Of a stretch of DNA of 64,000 nt, positions 18,443 through 29,062 are shown piece after piece; positions within the stretch are counted from its first letter, which is position 1, and the number at the start of each line of letters is the position of its first letter. The DNA is taken from NCBI GenBank assembly GCA_963696545.1, contig CAVOKQ010000013.1, forward strand, positions 186,001 to 250,000, written 5' to 3'. A model generated the notes under the pieces. That model had not been told where the DNA came from. It saw nothing but the letters and a program-made list of their open reading frames with translations, and made no database searches. Source of the stretch: RPQJ01 sp963696545. GTDB lineage: Bacteria > Pseudomonadota > Gammaproteobacteria > Steroidobacterales > Steroidobacteraceae. The position numbers and the translations under genes are program-made.

Positions 18443-19357
18443 ATGCTGAAGCAAAGAACGCTGAAGAACTCGATCCGCGCCACTGGCGTGGGCCTGCACA
18501 CCGGCAAGAAGGTGCTGATGGTGCTGCGGCCGGCGCCGGCCAACCACGGCATCTGGTTCCGCCGCACCGACCTCGACGAGCCCGTGGACATCCCGGCGCG
18601 TGCCGAGAACGTCAGCGAGACGACCCTCGGGACGACGATCGTCCAGGATGGTGCCAAGGTCTCGACGATCGAGCACCTGCTGTCCGCGCTCGCGGGCCTC
18701 GGGATCGACAACGCGATCATCGAGCTGTCCGCCGACGAAGTGCCGATCATGGACGGCAGCGCCGGGCCGTTCGTTTTCCTGCTGCAGTCGGCAGGCATCG
18801 AGGAACAGAATGCGCCGAAGAAGTTCGTGCGCATCAAGAAGAGCGTCAAGGTCGAGGACGGCGAGAAGTGGGCGCGGTTCGATCCTTACGACGGCTTCAA
18901 GGTTAACTTCGAAATCGAATTCGACCATCCGGTGTTCAAGCGCCGCTCGCAGGTCGCCTCGATGGACTTCTCGACGACCACGTTCCTGCGCGAGGTCAGC
19001 CGGGCCCGCACGTTCGGCTTCATGCGCGACCTCGAGTACATGCGCTCGCGCAACCTGGCGCTCGGCGGCAACCTCGACAATGCGATCGTGCTCGACGATT
19101 ACCGGATCCTGAACGAGGACGGGCTGCGCTACGAGGACGAGTTCGTGAAGCACAAGATCCTCGACGCGATCGGGGACCTGTACCTGCTCGGCCACAGCCT
19201 GATCGGCGAGTTCAGCGGCTACAAGTCCGGCCACGGCCTGAACAACCGGCTGCTGCGCACGCTGATCGCAGATCGCACGGCGTGGGAAGACGTGACGTTC
19301 GAAACGCTGCAGGATGCGCCGATTTCGTACGTTGCGGCCGCGGCTGCGACTGCGTGA
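18443..19357 (+). CDS. lpxC: UDP-3-O-acyl-GlcNAc deacetylase LpxC
   Basis: Zinc amidase catalysing the committed step of lipid A synthesis. The 304-residue protein begins MLKQRTLKNSIRATGVGLHTGKKV. Zinc-ligand and catalytic regions are visible: TIEHLLSALAGLGIDNA (His78), the DEVPIMDGSA segment, and KHKILDAIGDLYLLGHSLIGE with the second histidine and catalytic aspartate. Lipid A synthesis shows the cell has a Gram-negative outer membrane. It is followed by a repeat and the oppositely oriented dciA. Confidence 0.97.
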   Translation: MLKQRTLKNSIRATGVGLHTGKKVLMVLRPAPANHGIWFRRTDLDEPVDIPARAENVSETTLGTTIVQDGAKVSTIEHLLSALAGLGIDNAIIELSADEVPIMDGSAGPFVFLLQSAGIEEQNAPKKFVRIKKSVKVEDGEKWARFDPYDGFKVNFEIEFDHPVFKRRSQVASMDFSTTTFLREVSRARTFGFMRDLEYMRSRNLALGGNLDNAIVLDDYRILNEDGLRYEDEFVKHKILDAIGDLYLLGHSLIGEFSGYKSGHGLNNRLLRTLIADRTAWEDVTFETLQDAPISYVAAAAATA

Positions 19358-19361
19358 AGCA

Positions 19362-19460
19362 GAGTGATTGGTGAATAGTGATTAGTGGATAGCGGATAGT
19401 CAGAACCGGGACGCGCGGCGCCTGATCCGCCTATCCACTATCCACCGCTCACTGCTCACT
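19362..19460. repeat. Inverted GTGGATAGT-type intergenic repeat
   Basis: Between lpxC and dciA. Left arm has tandem GTGATTGGTGAATAGTGATT and GTGGATAGCGGATAGT; right arm has CTATCCACTATCCACCGCTC, nearly its reverse complement, so RNA from here could fold into a long hairpin between the two convergent genes. Same family as 16922-17030 and 20927-21023. Confidence 0.7.
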
Positions 19461-19757
19461 TCACTTCCCCCTCCGTACCCTTACCCGCACCTTCCCCGTG
19501 ACGGGCTCGCCCAGCTCCGCGAGCCGCAGCATCAGCTTCGGCGCCGCATAGCGCACCCGCGCGGACCACGCCGCCGAGTCGACCATCACGACCAGGTCCT
19601 CGTCACGACGGGCCGCACCGACCACGTGTTGACCCAGCGGGTCGGGCAGTTCCCGGCGTACCAGGTCGGCCAGCCCGACGGCCTCCGCAGCCTTGCGGGC
19701 GAGGCGGTCCAGACCGTCGAGTGGAGTCGAAAACAGGGGCTTCAGTGGGTCGCTCAT
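19461..19757 (-). CDS. dciA: DciA-like (DUF721) protein, replicative helicase loader family
   Basis: Small 98-residue protein of the DUF721 family. DciA proteins load the DnaB helicase in bacteria that lack DnaC or DnaI, and in many gammaproteobacteria the gene sits next to secA as here. Visible features are an N-terminal helix (LDGLDRLARKAAEAVGLADLVRREL) and the core ending VDSAAWSARVRYAAPKLMLRLAEL, followed by a basic tail RVRVRRGK. I use the ATG at 19757; a TTG two codons upstream is possible. It diverges from the M23 peptidase gene across 241 bp. The role is by family and position. Confidence 0.75.
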   Translation of the reverse strand: MSDPLKPLFSTPLDGLDRLARKAAEAVGLADLVRRELPDPLGQHVVGAARRDEDLVVMVDSAAWSARVRYAAPKLMLRLAELGEPVTGKVRVRVRRGK

Positions 19758-19998
19758 TGTCAATCAAAAATTGTTAATACGTGCTTTTTCGATTGCCAGC
19801 GGCGACCCGTTCCTGCATAGTCTGCCGACTTGCAGCTGGGCGGGTCCACCTCCCGGGCGCCGACAACAATGCGACGGCAACCGGTTGGGGAGAGTTTGCT
19901 CCCATCCCGATCCTTCCGGCTCGAACTGTGACGCGGCTCGGCCTGCTTGCGGGCCAAAGCGTCCATTCTCAACGGCCGCCAAGAGGTTGTGCGCCGCG

Positions 19999-20916
19999 AT
20001 GAATCTGAAAATCATCTCTGGCCGGTCCGGAACGGTCCGCCACTTCGACCTGAAGTCTCCCCGCACCCTGCTCGCCCTCGGCGGCGGTGCGTTGCTGGTC
20101 ACCGCCGCGATTTTCGCCGCGGGCGTGCAGCTCGGCCGCCTGATGGCAGGCCCGATGGAGAGCCAGAAGCTCGCACAGGCGATCGACGAGCAGCGCATGG
20201 ACCTGCAGGCCGTCCGCGGCCAGCTGCAGGGCAAGGTTGACGCGCTGGCCTCGCGCGTCGGCACGATGAATGCCCACATGATCCGCCTGGACGCGCTTGG
20301 CCGCCGCATCACTGATCTCGCGAACCTGGATCGTGGCGAGTTCGATTTCGACAAGCCGCCGCCGGCGGGTGGCCCCGAAGGCACCGAGAACTCTGCGGGT
20401 TCCGCACAGGCGCCCGAACTGACGGCCGTGCTCGATTCGCTCGAGGCGCAGCTGCAGGACCGCGAGCGGCAGCTGACCGTGCTCGAGAGCCTGATGTCCA
20501 CGCGGCAGCTTGGCCAGCGGATCCTGCCGAGTGGCTGGCCCGTGATCGGCGGCTGGATTTCCTCGCATTTCGGCTACCGCTCGGATCCGTTCACCGGCCA
20601 CGGTGCGTTCCATGCCGGCGTCGATTTTGCAGCCGAGCCGGGCTCCAAGGTGATCTCCACGGGCCCGGGTGTCGTCTCGTTCGCGGGCTACAAGACGGGC
20701 TACGGCTACGTCGTCGAGATCACCCACCCGACGGGTTACCTGACCCGCTACGGCCACAACTCGCGCAACCTGGTCCGCGAGGGCGAGGCCGTGCAGAAGG
20801 GCCAGGCGATCGCCGTGATCGGCAGCACCGGCCGTTCCACCGGTACGCACGTGCATTTCGAGGTCGAGCGGGACGGCAACACGCTGAACCCGATGCGGTA
20901 CCTCAGCGCGCCTTGA
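19999..20916 (+). CDS. M23 (LytM) family metallopeptidase, membrane-anchored
   Basis: Probable peptidoglycan endopeptidase, or regulator of one. The 305-residue protein has an N-terminal membrane helix (about residues 24-47), a coiled-coil region with heptad-rich segments (about 53-165) separated by a proline and glycine-rich linker, and a C-terminal LytM domain starting at SHFGYRSDPF. The zinc-site residues are intact: HAGVD (His205, Asp209) and HVH (284-286), so it should be catalytic. Similar genes lie directly upstream of secA in other gammaproteobacteria. The ATG at 19999 is chosen because the upstream open frame lacks family similarity. Substrate is not known from sequence. Confidence 0.87.
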   Translation: MNLKIISGRSGTVRHFDLKSPRTLLALGGGALLVTAAIFAAGVQLGRLMAGPMESQKLAQAIDEQRMDLQAVRGQLQGKVDALASRVGTMNAHMIRLDALGRRITDLANLDRGEFDFDKPPPAGGPEGTENSAGSAQAPELTAVLDSLEAQLQDRERQLTVLESLMSTRQLGQRILPSGWPVIGGWISSHFGYRSDPFTGHGAFHAGVDFAAEPGSKVISTGPGVVSFAGYKTGYGYVVEITHPTGYLTRYGHNSRNLVREGEAVQKGQAIAVIGSTGRSTGTHVHFEVERDGNTLNPMRYLSAP

Positions 20917-20926
20917 CGCGCAGGGC

Positions 20927-21023
20927 GAGTGAATAGTGATCGGTGGATAGGGGATAGCGCCGAGGGCCTCTTGCAGAGCCTTTTCCCGGCCTCACTATCC
21001 GCTGACCGCTAGTTGCTGCTCAC
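20927..21023. repeat. Inverted GTGGATAGT-type intergenic repeat
   Basis: Between the M23 peptidase gene and secA. Left part GTGAATAGTGATCGGTGGAT with GGGGATAGCG; right part CTCACTATCCGCTGACCGCT then GCTGCTCACTTTCC. It ends about 50 bp before the secA start and is the third member of the family seen here. Confidence 0.65.
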
Positions 21024-21074
21024 TTTCCTGTAAAATTCCCGCCTTTCCCTTTCGCGCCCTTCCCCGGAGCCCCC

Positions 21075-23849
<2,775 letters not shown>

Positions 23850-23857
23850 ACCTCGCT

Positions 23858-23984
23858 GTCGCGTTTCGTGCCCTGCCGGGGAGTGCCCGCAGGGACGCCG
23901 TGAATATGTCCCTATAGGCTCCGCGGCGGCGTCCATGCCGCCGACGGCCCTGCGAACACTCCCCGGCAGGGCACGAAACGCGAC
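23858..23984. repeat. Long palindromic intergenic element after secA
   Basis: Two 28-bp arms, 23858-23885 and 23957-23984, are perfect reverse complements (ends GTCGCGTTTCG and CGAAACGCGAC). The 71-bp interior has further short pairings (CGCAGGG with CCCTGCG, and GACGCC with GGCGTC), so the transcript could form one long cruciform-like hairpin. The interior GGGACGCCGTGAATATGTCC resembles intergenic repeats I recall from xanthomonad genomes; that resemblance is from memory. It fills the gap between secA and mutT. Confidence 0.8.
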
Positions 23985-24013
23985 GGAGGCTTCGCTCTCG
24001 TGGCTGCGCTCTC

Positions 24014-24418
24014 GTGAACTCGCTCGAACTCCCTCAGTTGCAAGTGGTGGCGGGTGCGCTGTTCGATGCGCAGGGCCGCGTGCTGATCACGCAGCGGCCG
24101 CCCGGAAAGGCGCTGGCCGGGCGTTGGGAGTTTCCCGGTGGAAAGCTGCACGCGGGTGAGGACCCGTTCGCGGGCCTCGTGAGGGAGCTACGCGAGGAAC
24201 TCGATGTCGTCGTGCACGCTGCAGAGCGGCTGGTCCGATACTCGCACGCGTATCCCGAGCGGGTCGTGTGGCTCGACATGTGGATCGTGTCGTCGTGGAC
24301 CGGCGAGCCGCGCGGGCTCGAAGGCCAGGCGCTGAAGTGGGTCGAGGTGCAGCGGCTGTCCGGCGAGGACATCCTCGAGGCGGACGCACCGATCGTCGCG
24401 GCGCTCAACTCGTGTTGA
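24014..24418 (+). CDS. mutT: Nudix hydrolase MutT, 8-oxo-dGTP diphosphatase
   Basis: Sanitises oxidised guanine nucleotides. The 134-residue product starts at a GTG (24014). The Nudix box is present: GGKLHAGEDPFAGLVRELRE then EL, fitting Gx5Ex7REUxEE, with D replacing the usual glycine right after. ALAGRWEFPGGK is the MutT-typical lead-in. Position directly after secA matches E. coli. Short compared with the fused MutT-TenI or MutT-ThiE versions found in some relatives. Confidence 0.9.
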   Translation: MNSLELPQLQVVAGALFDAQGRVLITQRPPGKALAGRWEFPGGKLHAGEDPFAGLVRELREELDVVVHAAERLVRYSHAYPERVVWLDMWIVSSWTGEPRGLEGQALKWVEVQRLSGEDILEADAPIVAALNSC

Positions 24419-24451
24419 ACGCGTCGCGTTAGCTGCGTTTCGCCAGCCGAG

Positions 24452-25108
24452 TCACGCGCGCTCCAGCGCGTAGGCGATCTCGTGCAGCGCAGGAATCCCG
24501 AACTCGGCGAACTTCGGGCTCTGGGCGAGGATGTCGACACGCTCGAGTTCCTGCACCGAGAACCGGCCGGTGCATAGTTGCAGGATCTCGTCTGTCTCGA
24601 CCGAGAACGGCGGGCCGCCTTTCATTTCCTGCGGGTATTCGAACGAGACCTGCAGCCCACGGGCGCCGGGCGGCAGCAGTGCCGCCAGCGACGCGATGTA
24701 TGGACCGCGCATTTCTGGGGGCAGGGCAACCAGTGCGGCGCGGTCGTAGAAGGCGGCGAGCGGGCCGGTCACCTGCGGCGTAAGCGCGAGCGCGTCACCT
24801 TCGTAGATTTCGAAAGCCCCCGCAGCGTGCAGCGTGAAGCCCGCGCGCCGGGTCAGCGTCGGCTGCAGCGACTGGCTGGCAAAGAATTCATCGATCGCGA
24901 TCCGGCTCAGCTCGCTGCCGACGATTGCGCAGCCCCGGTCCGCGAGCCAGGTCATGTCGAGACTCTTGCCGCAAAGAGGGACGTAGACCCGCGCGCCCGC
25001 GGGCACGCCGAGCCGTGGCCACCAGGACTCGAGCAACTGGTGGGCGGACTGCTGGTGGAAGCCGATCTGTCCGGTGCGCCAGCGCTCGTGCCAGAAGTCG
25101 TGGTGCAC
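24452..25108 (-). CDS. tpm: Thiopurine S-methyltransferase family protein
   Basis: SAM-dependent methyltransferase; bacterial Tpm proteins methylate thiopurines and are linked to selenite and tellurite methylation. The 218-residue product opens with FWHERWRTGQIGFHQ, the hallmark of the family, followed by RVYVPLCGKSLDMTWLADRG (SAM-binding) and GPLAAFYDRAALVALPPEMR. The start is a GTG at 25108, 18 bp after yacG, so it is probably the last gene of the pilB-to-tpm run. Physiological substrate is not determined by sequence. Confidence 0.92.
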   Translation of the reverse strand: MHHDFWHERWRTGQIGFHQQSAHQLLESWWPRLGVPAGARVYVPLCGKSLDMTWLADRGCAIVGSELSRIAIDEFFASQSLQPTLTRRAGFTLHAAGAFEIYEGDALALTPQVTGPLAAFYDRAALVALPPEMRGPYIASLAALLPPGARGLQVSFEYPQEMKGGPPFSVETDEILQLCTGRFSVQELERVDILAQSPKFAEFGIPALHEIAYALERA

Positions 25109-25126
25109 TCTGCGCGAATCCCGTGG

Positions 25127-25330
25127 TCAGTGCCGCGGCGGCTCGCCCGGCCCGTCGGACTCCTGGCTCGACGGTGCCGGAATCTCCTCGCCCGGGATCG
25201 CCCGCTTTTCCGTCATCCACGCACCGAGATCGATGAGCCGGCAGCGCTCGCTGCAGAACGGACGAAATGGCGATCCGTCCGACCATTCGACCGGACGCTG
25301 GCACGTGGGGCAGGGGACGGTGGCGGCCAC
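25127..25330 (-). CDS. yacG: DNA gyrase inhibitor YacG, small zinc protein
   Basis: A 67-residue zinc-ribbon protein; E. coli YacG binds GyrB and inhibits gyrase. Four cysteines sit as CPTC near the N-terminus and CSERC about 18 residues later, with the family string SPFRPFCSERCRLIDLGAW. The tail is acidic and proline-rich. The start is uncertain: GTG at 25330, or a TTG at 25339 that would overlap the zapD stop (TTGA). The coaE-zapD-yacG order is the same as in E. coli. Confidence 0.88.
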   Translation of the reverse strand: MAATVPCPTCQRPVEWSDGSPFRPFCSERCRLIDLGAWMTEKRAIPGEEIPAPSSQESDGPGEPPRH

Positions 25331-25335
25331 TCGCC

Positions 25336-26142
25336 TCAAGTGCAGGTGAACAGCGTGAACCGTACGTCCTCTGAGGTCTGCACGGGACGGTTTCCGGCGT
25401 CCTGCCAGACCAGGAACCGGACGCTGCAACGGTAGTGGCTGCCGCTGATCTCAGGGTAGATGTCGGTGCCGGCCGGGAGCGCGAGACGGATCATCTGCGC
25501 AGGCACGTCGCGGTCGAGCGCCAAATGAAACACTCCGCCTGTCGCGACTTCGGGCTTCGAGCGGGCCTGCTCGCGCGTCATCCACAGCAGTTCGCCCACC
25601 GCGTCGCCCAGCGGGCGGATCACCGCGAGCCAGTGCGCGAAGTCGGCGCCGCGGACTTCGTCGGGCAGGTTGAGCCAGTGCGTGTAGTCCGGCAGGTCGA
25701 ACTCGCAGGTGCCGCCCGGGATCGTGCTGCGGTGCTTGATCGCGTTCAGGAACTCGGAATCGCGCAGCTTCTGCATGAAGAGCGCGCCGACGCTGCTCAG
25801 TTCGTCGCGCATGCGCCCGAGCTTCGTGAGCAGCACGCGCAGCCGCGCCGAGTCGACGCCGGGCCGCGTGTTGTATGCCGACAGCTGGCTCATCTGGCGC
25901 TCGAGTTCCTTCAGCACCTCGCCGCGCACGTCGCCGCGCTGGGTGATCGCGAGGATCTCGAGCAACGACGACACCGCCGCACGCGTCGACCAGGAGTCCG
26001 CCTTCGTGTGATGGTGCACCGCCTGCTGGTACAGGAAATCGAGGCGCAGGAAATTGCGCATCCGCTCGTTGAGCGGCTGCTCGTAGACGATCACGCGGCT
26101 GACCGCGTCCGCCGAGGGCGACACGGCCTCGTTTGCGTTCAT
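25336..26142 (-). CDS. zapD: Cell division protein ZapD
   Basis: FtsZ-binding protein that bundles protofilaments (formerly YacF, DUF1342). The 268-residue product begins MNANEAVSPSADAVSRVIVYEQPLNERMRNFLRLD; family blocks include YEQPLNERMR, GTCEFDLPDYTHWL and the C-terminal SVRFLVW. I choose the ATG at 26142; the open frame continues upstream without family similarity. It lies 109 bp after coaE and abuts yacG. Confidence 0.93.
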   Translation of the reverse strand: MNANEAVSPSADAVSRVIVYEQPLNERMRNFLRLDFLYQQAVHHHTKADSWSTRAAVSSLLEILAITQRGDVRGEVLKELERQMSQLSAYNTRPGVDSARLRVLLTKLGRMRDELSSVGALFMQKLRDSEFLNAIKHRSTIPGGTCEFDLPDYTHWLNLPDEVRGADFAHWLAVIRPLGDAVGELLWMTREQARSKPEVATGGVFHLALDRDVPAQMIRLALPAGTDIYPEISGSHYRCSVRFLVWQDAGNRPVQTSEDVRFTLFTCT

Positions 26143-26251
26143 CAACGTATTTTGCTCTACGCGTACATCCACGCACAACCGCGATTGCAGGAGCGGACTC
26201 GCTGCCGGTCGAGATGGATGCCGCCCGCAAGGTCGGCTTGGCTGTCCTGCC

Positions 26252-26866
26252 CTAGCTCCGCACGGCCGCAATCTCGCGGTAGCGGCGGTCCAGCGTCGCG
26301 ACTCGCGCGCGAAGGTCGTCGACGCGGCCGGTGTTCCTGACCACATCGTCGGCCAGCGCGAGCCGTTGCGCCCGCGTGGCCTGCGCGTTCAGCGACGCCT
26401 GCGCCTGCTCGTGCGTAACGCCGTCACGCATCATCAGCCGCTGGATCTGCAGTTCCTCGGGAACGTCCACCAGCAGCACGCGATCGACGTGGTCGCGGCG
26501 TCCGCCCTCGGTGAGCAGCGGGATTACGAGCATCTGGTAGGGGCCCTGTGCCGCCATCGACTGCCGCTCCATCTCGGCGCGGATCGCCGGGTGCAGTATC
26601 GCCTCGAGGCGACGCTTCGCGTCCGGGTCGGTGAATATGCGCTCGCGCATGCGGCGGCGGTCGAGGCGGCCATCGGCGTCGAGCACGTCCCGTCCGAACG
26701 TCGCGGCGATCTTCGTGAGCGCCGGTTGTCCCGGCTCGACCACCTGGCGGGCGATGACGTCGGTGTCGATTACGGGCACGCCGAGCGCGGCGAACAGATC
26801 CGCGACCGTGGACTTGCCGCTGGCAATGCCGCCGGTGAGCGCCACGCGGAAGGGCTGGTCGCTCAT
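26252..26866 (-). CDS. coaE: Dephospho-CoA kinase CoaE
   Basis: Last step of coenzyme A synthesis: phosphorylates the 3'-hydroxyl of dephospho-CoA. The 204-residue protein carries the P-loop GGIASGKST at residues 12-20, the substrate-site IDTDVIARQVVEPGQPAL, and the lid region RRRMRERIFTDPDAKRRLEAILHP. The start is ATG at 26866, 25 bp after the pilD stop. Confidence 0.97.
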   Translation of the reverse strand: MSDQPFRVALTGGIASGKSTVADLFAALGVPVIDTDVIARQVVEPGQPALTKIAATFGRDVLDADGRLDRRRMRERIFTDPDAKRRLEAILHPAIRAEMERQSMAAQGPYQMLVIPLLTEGGRRDHVDRVLLVDVPEELQIQRLMMRDGVTHEQAQASLNAQATRAQRLALADDVVRNTGRVDDLRARVATLDRRYREIAAVRS

Positions 26867-26891
26867 GGTTGCGAGCGCCGCGCCGGGCGAC

Positions 26892-27815
26892 CTATCGGTC
26901 GAGCCCGGTCAGCGAAAGGTAGCCGCCGACGATCTGCGGCCCCCACATCAGCGCGATCCAGCCCGCGGCTGCAAGGTAGGGGCCGAACGGGATCGGGATG
27001 TTGCGGTCGCGGCCGCGCACCAAGATCAGCAGGATGCCGATCACGGCGCCCGTGAATGCGGACAGCAGGATGATCAGCGGCAGCATCTGCCAGCCCATCC
27101 ACGCGCCGAACGCGCCGAACAGCTTGAAGTCGCCGTAACCCATGCCTTCCTTGCCGGTGGCGAGCTTGAACGCCCAGTACACGGACCAGAGGCCGAGATA
27201 CCCGGCTGCCCCGCCGATGATCGCGGACCTGGGATCCACCGGCGCAGGCGGGGTGAGGCCCGCGTGCCAGGCGAGGCTGAGCAGCAGGCCGAGCCACAGC
27301 AGCGGCAGCGTGATGACGTCCGGGAGAATCTGGTGGTCTAGGTCGATCACCGTCAGCGCCACGAGCGCCCAGGTGAAGGTCAAGGCCGCGACCGACTGCC
27401 AGTGCCAGCCGAAGCGCCAGACGACTGCGGCCGACAGGATCGCCGTGCCGAGTTCGACGACCGGGTAGCGCGGCGAGATCTTCGCCTTGCAGTTGGCGCA
27501 CTTGCCGCCGAGCAACAGCCAGCTCAGTACCGGGATGTTCTGGTGCGCCTTGATTTCGGCGCCGCAGTGCGGGCAGGCGGAGCGGGGGGTCAGCAGGTTG
27601 TACCTGGCGGGCGGCACGGCGGCCGGTGCCTTGCCCACGCTGGCCGTCGCCTGCACCGCAGCCGCGCCAGCGCCGACCATCTCCTCCGCCTGCGTGCGCC
27701 ACTGCCGGTCGAGCATGACCGGCAGGCGGTGGATCACGACGTTCAGGAAGCTGCCGACCAGCAGCGAAAACAGGAACGCGCTGCCGATCAGCAGCGCGGG
27801 GTTTGCCTGCAGCAC
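26892..27815 (-). CDS. pilD: Type IV prepilin peptidase and N-methyltransferase PilD
   Basis: Bifunctional inner-membrane aspartic protease (A24) that removes prepilin leaders and methylates the new N-terminus. The 307-residue product starts at a GTG with a membrane helix, then FLNVVIHRLPVML and the cytoplasmic zinc loop with two CxxC pairs (CPHC and CANC) characteristic of the bifunctional enzymes. Catalytic aspartates are in DLDHQILPD and GYGDFKLFG. About eight membrane segments are seen. It should process the pilin encoded at 37.3-37.8 kb. Confidence 0.97.
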   Translation of the reverse strand: MLQANPALLIGSAFLFSLLVGSFLNVVIHRLPVMLDRQWRTQAEEMVGAGAAAVQATASVGKAPAAVPPARYNLLTPRSACPHCGAEIKAHQNIPVLSWLLLGGKCANCKAKISPRYPVVELGTAILSAAVVWRFGWHWQSVAALTFTWALVALTVIDLDHQILPDVITLPLLWLGLLLSLAWHAGLTPPAPVDPRSAIIGGAAGYLGLWSVYWAFKLATGKEGMGYGDFKLFGAFGAWMGWQMLPLIILLSAFTGAVIGILLILVRGRDRNIPIPFGPYLAAAGWIALMWGPQIVGGYLSLTGLDR

Positions 27816-27826
27816 GTCCGCGATCG

Positions 27827-29044
27827 TCAGATGACCGCGCCCAGTTTGAAGATCGGCAGGTACATCGCGATGACGAGGCTGCCGACGATCACGCCGAGGA
27901 TGACCATGATCAACGGCTCGAGCAGGCTGCTCAGGGCGTCGACGGCAGCGTCCACGTCCGCCTCGTAGAAATCGGCCACTTTGCTGGCCATTTCATCGAG
28001 CGAGCCGGATTCCTCGCCGACCGCGATCATCTGCACGACCATGTTGGGGAACAGGCCCGTGTTCTCCATCGCGCGCTGCATGCGCATGCCGGTGGAGATC
28101 TCGTCCCGCATCCTGAGCACGGCGTCCTGGTAGACGATGTTGCCCGTGGCGCCGGATACGGACTTCATCGCCTCGACCAGCGGCACACCTGCGCCGAACA
28201 TCGTGGCGAGCGTGCGCGCGAAGCGCGCAATCGCGGCCTTCTCAAGGATCGGGCCGATCACCGGGATCTGCAGCGAGGTGCGGTCCAGGAACTGGCGCAT
28301 CGCGCGTGAGCGCTTGTAGAAATAGCCGAACGCAAACACGGCGCCACCGAAGACGATCAGCGCCATCCAGCCGTTGTGCTGCATCCACCGGGACAGGTTG
28401 ATGACCAGCTGCGTGAACGCCGGCAGGTCGGCCCCGAATCCCTTGAACAGCTCCTCGAACTGCGGAATGACGAAGAGCAGCAGGATCACCGTCACGATGA
28501 CGGCTACTGCCAGGACTGCCGCAGGATAGAACAGGGCCTTCTTGATTTTCTTCTTGAGCGCCTCGGTCTTTTCCTTGTAGGTCGCGATCTTGTCGAGCAC
28601 TGTCTCCAGCGCACCGGCGTGCTCGCCAGCTTCGACCAGGTTCGTGAACAGATCGTCGAAGTACAGCGGGTGCTTGCCGAGCGCGACGTGCAGCGCGTTA
28701 CCCGTCTCGATGTCGCCCTTGATGGCGAGAATCAGCTTCTGCATCGCAGGCTTCTCGTGCCCGACGCCGATGATCTCGAAGGCCTGGACCATCGGGATGC
28801 CCGCGGTCAGCATCGTCGCGAGCTGCCGGGCGAAGATCGCGATGTCCGCCGGCGTGACCGTCCCTTCGCCCTTGAGCCATTGCCGCTGCTTCTTGACGCG
28901 CGCAACGGCGATTCCCTGCTTGCGCAGGTCGGCGCGGAGCTCGAACTCGTCCTTCGCGAGACCGCGTCCCTTGACGCGGTTGCCCTTCCGGTCCTTGCCT
29001 TCCCAGTTGAACGGGAACTGCCTTGCTACGGTGACTTGAGCCAT
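27827..29044 (-). CDS. pilC: Type IV pilus inner-membrane platform protein PilC
   Basis: Polytopic GspF-family protein on which the PilB and PilT motors act. The 405 residues contain two repeated T2SF domains (about 70-193 and 273-395), each ending in hydrophobic helices, and blocks such as FARQLATMLTAGIPMVQAFEII and FARTLATMFGAGVPLVEAM that show the duplication. Start ATG 29044, 18 bp after pilB; 11 bp before pilD. Confidence 0.97.
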   Translation of the reverse strand: MAQVTVARQFPFNWEGKDRKGNRVKGRGLAKDEFELRADLRKQGIAVARVKKQRQWLKGEGTVTPADIAIFARQLATMLTAGIPMVQAFEIIGVGHEKPAMQKLILAIKGDIETGNALHVALGKHPLYFDDLFTNLVEAGEHAGALETVLDKIATYKEKTEALKKKIKKALFYPAAVLAVAVIVTVILLLFVIPQFEELFKGFGADLPAFTQLVINLSRWMQHNGWMALIVFGGAVFAFGYFYKRSRAMRQFLDRTSLQIPVIGPILEKAAIARFARTLATMFGAGVPLVEAMKSVSGATGNIVYQDAVLRMRDEISTGMRMQRAMENTGLFPNMVVQMIAVGEESGSLDEMASKVADFYEADVDAAVDALSSLLEPLIMVILGVIVGSLVIAMYLPIFKLGAVI

Positions 29045-29062
29045 GCGGGTAATGCCCTATCG

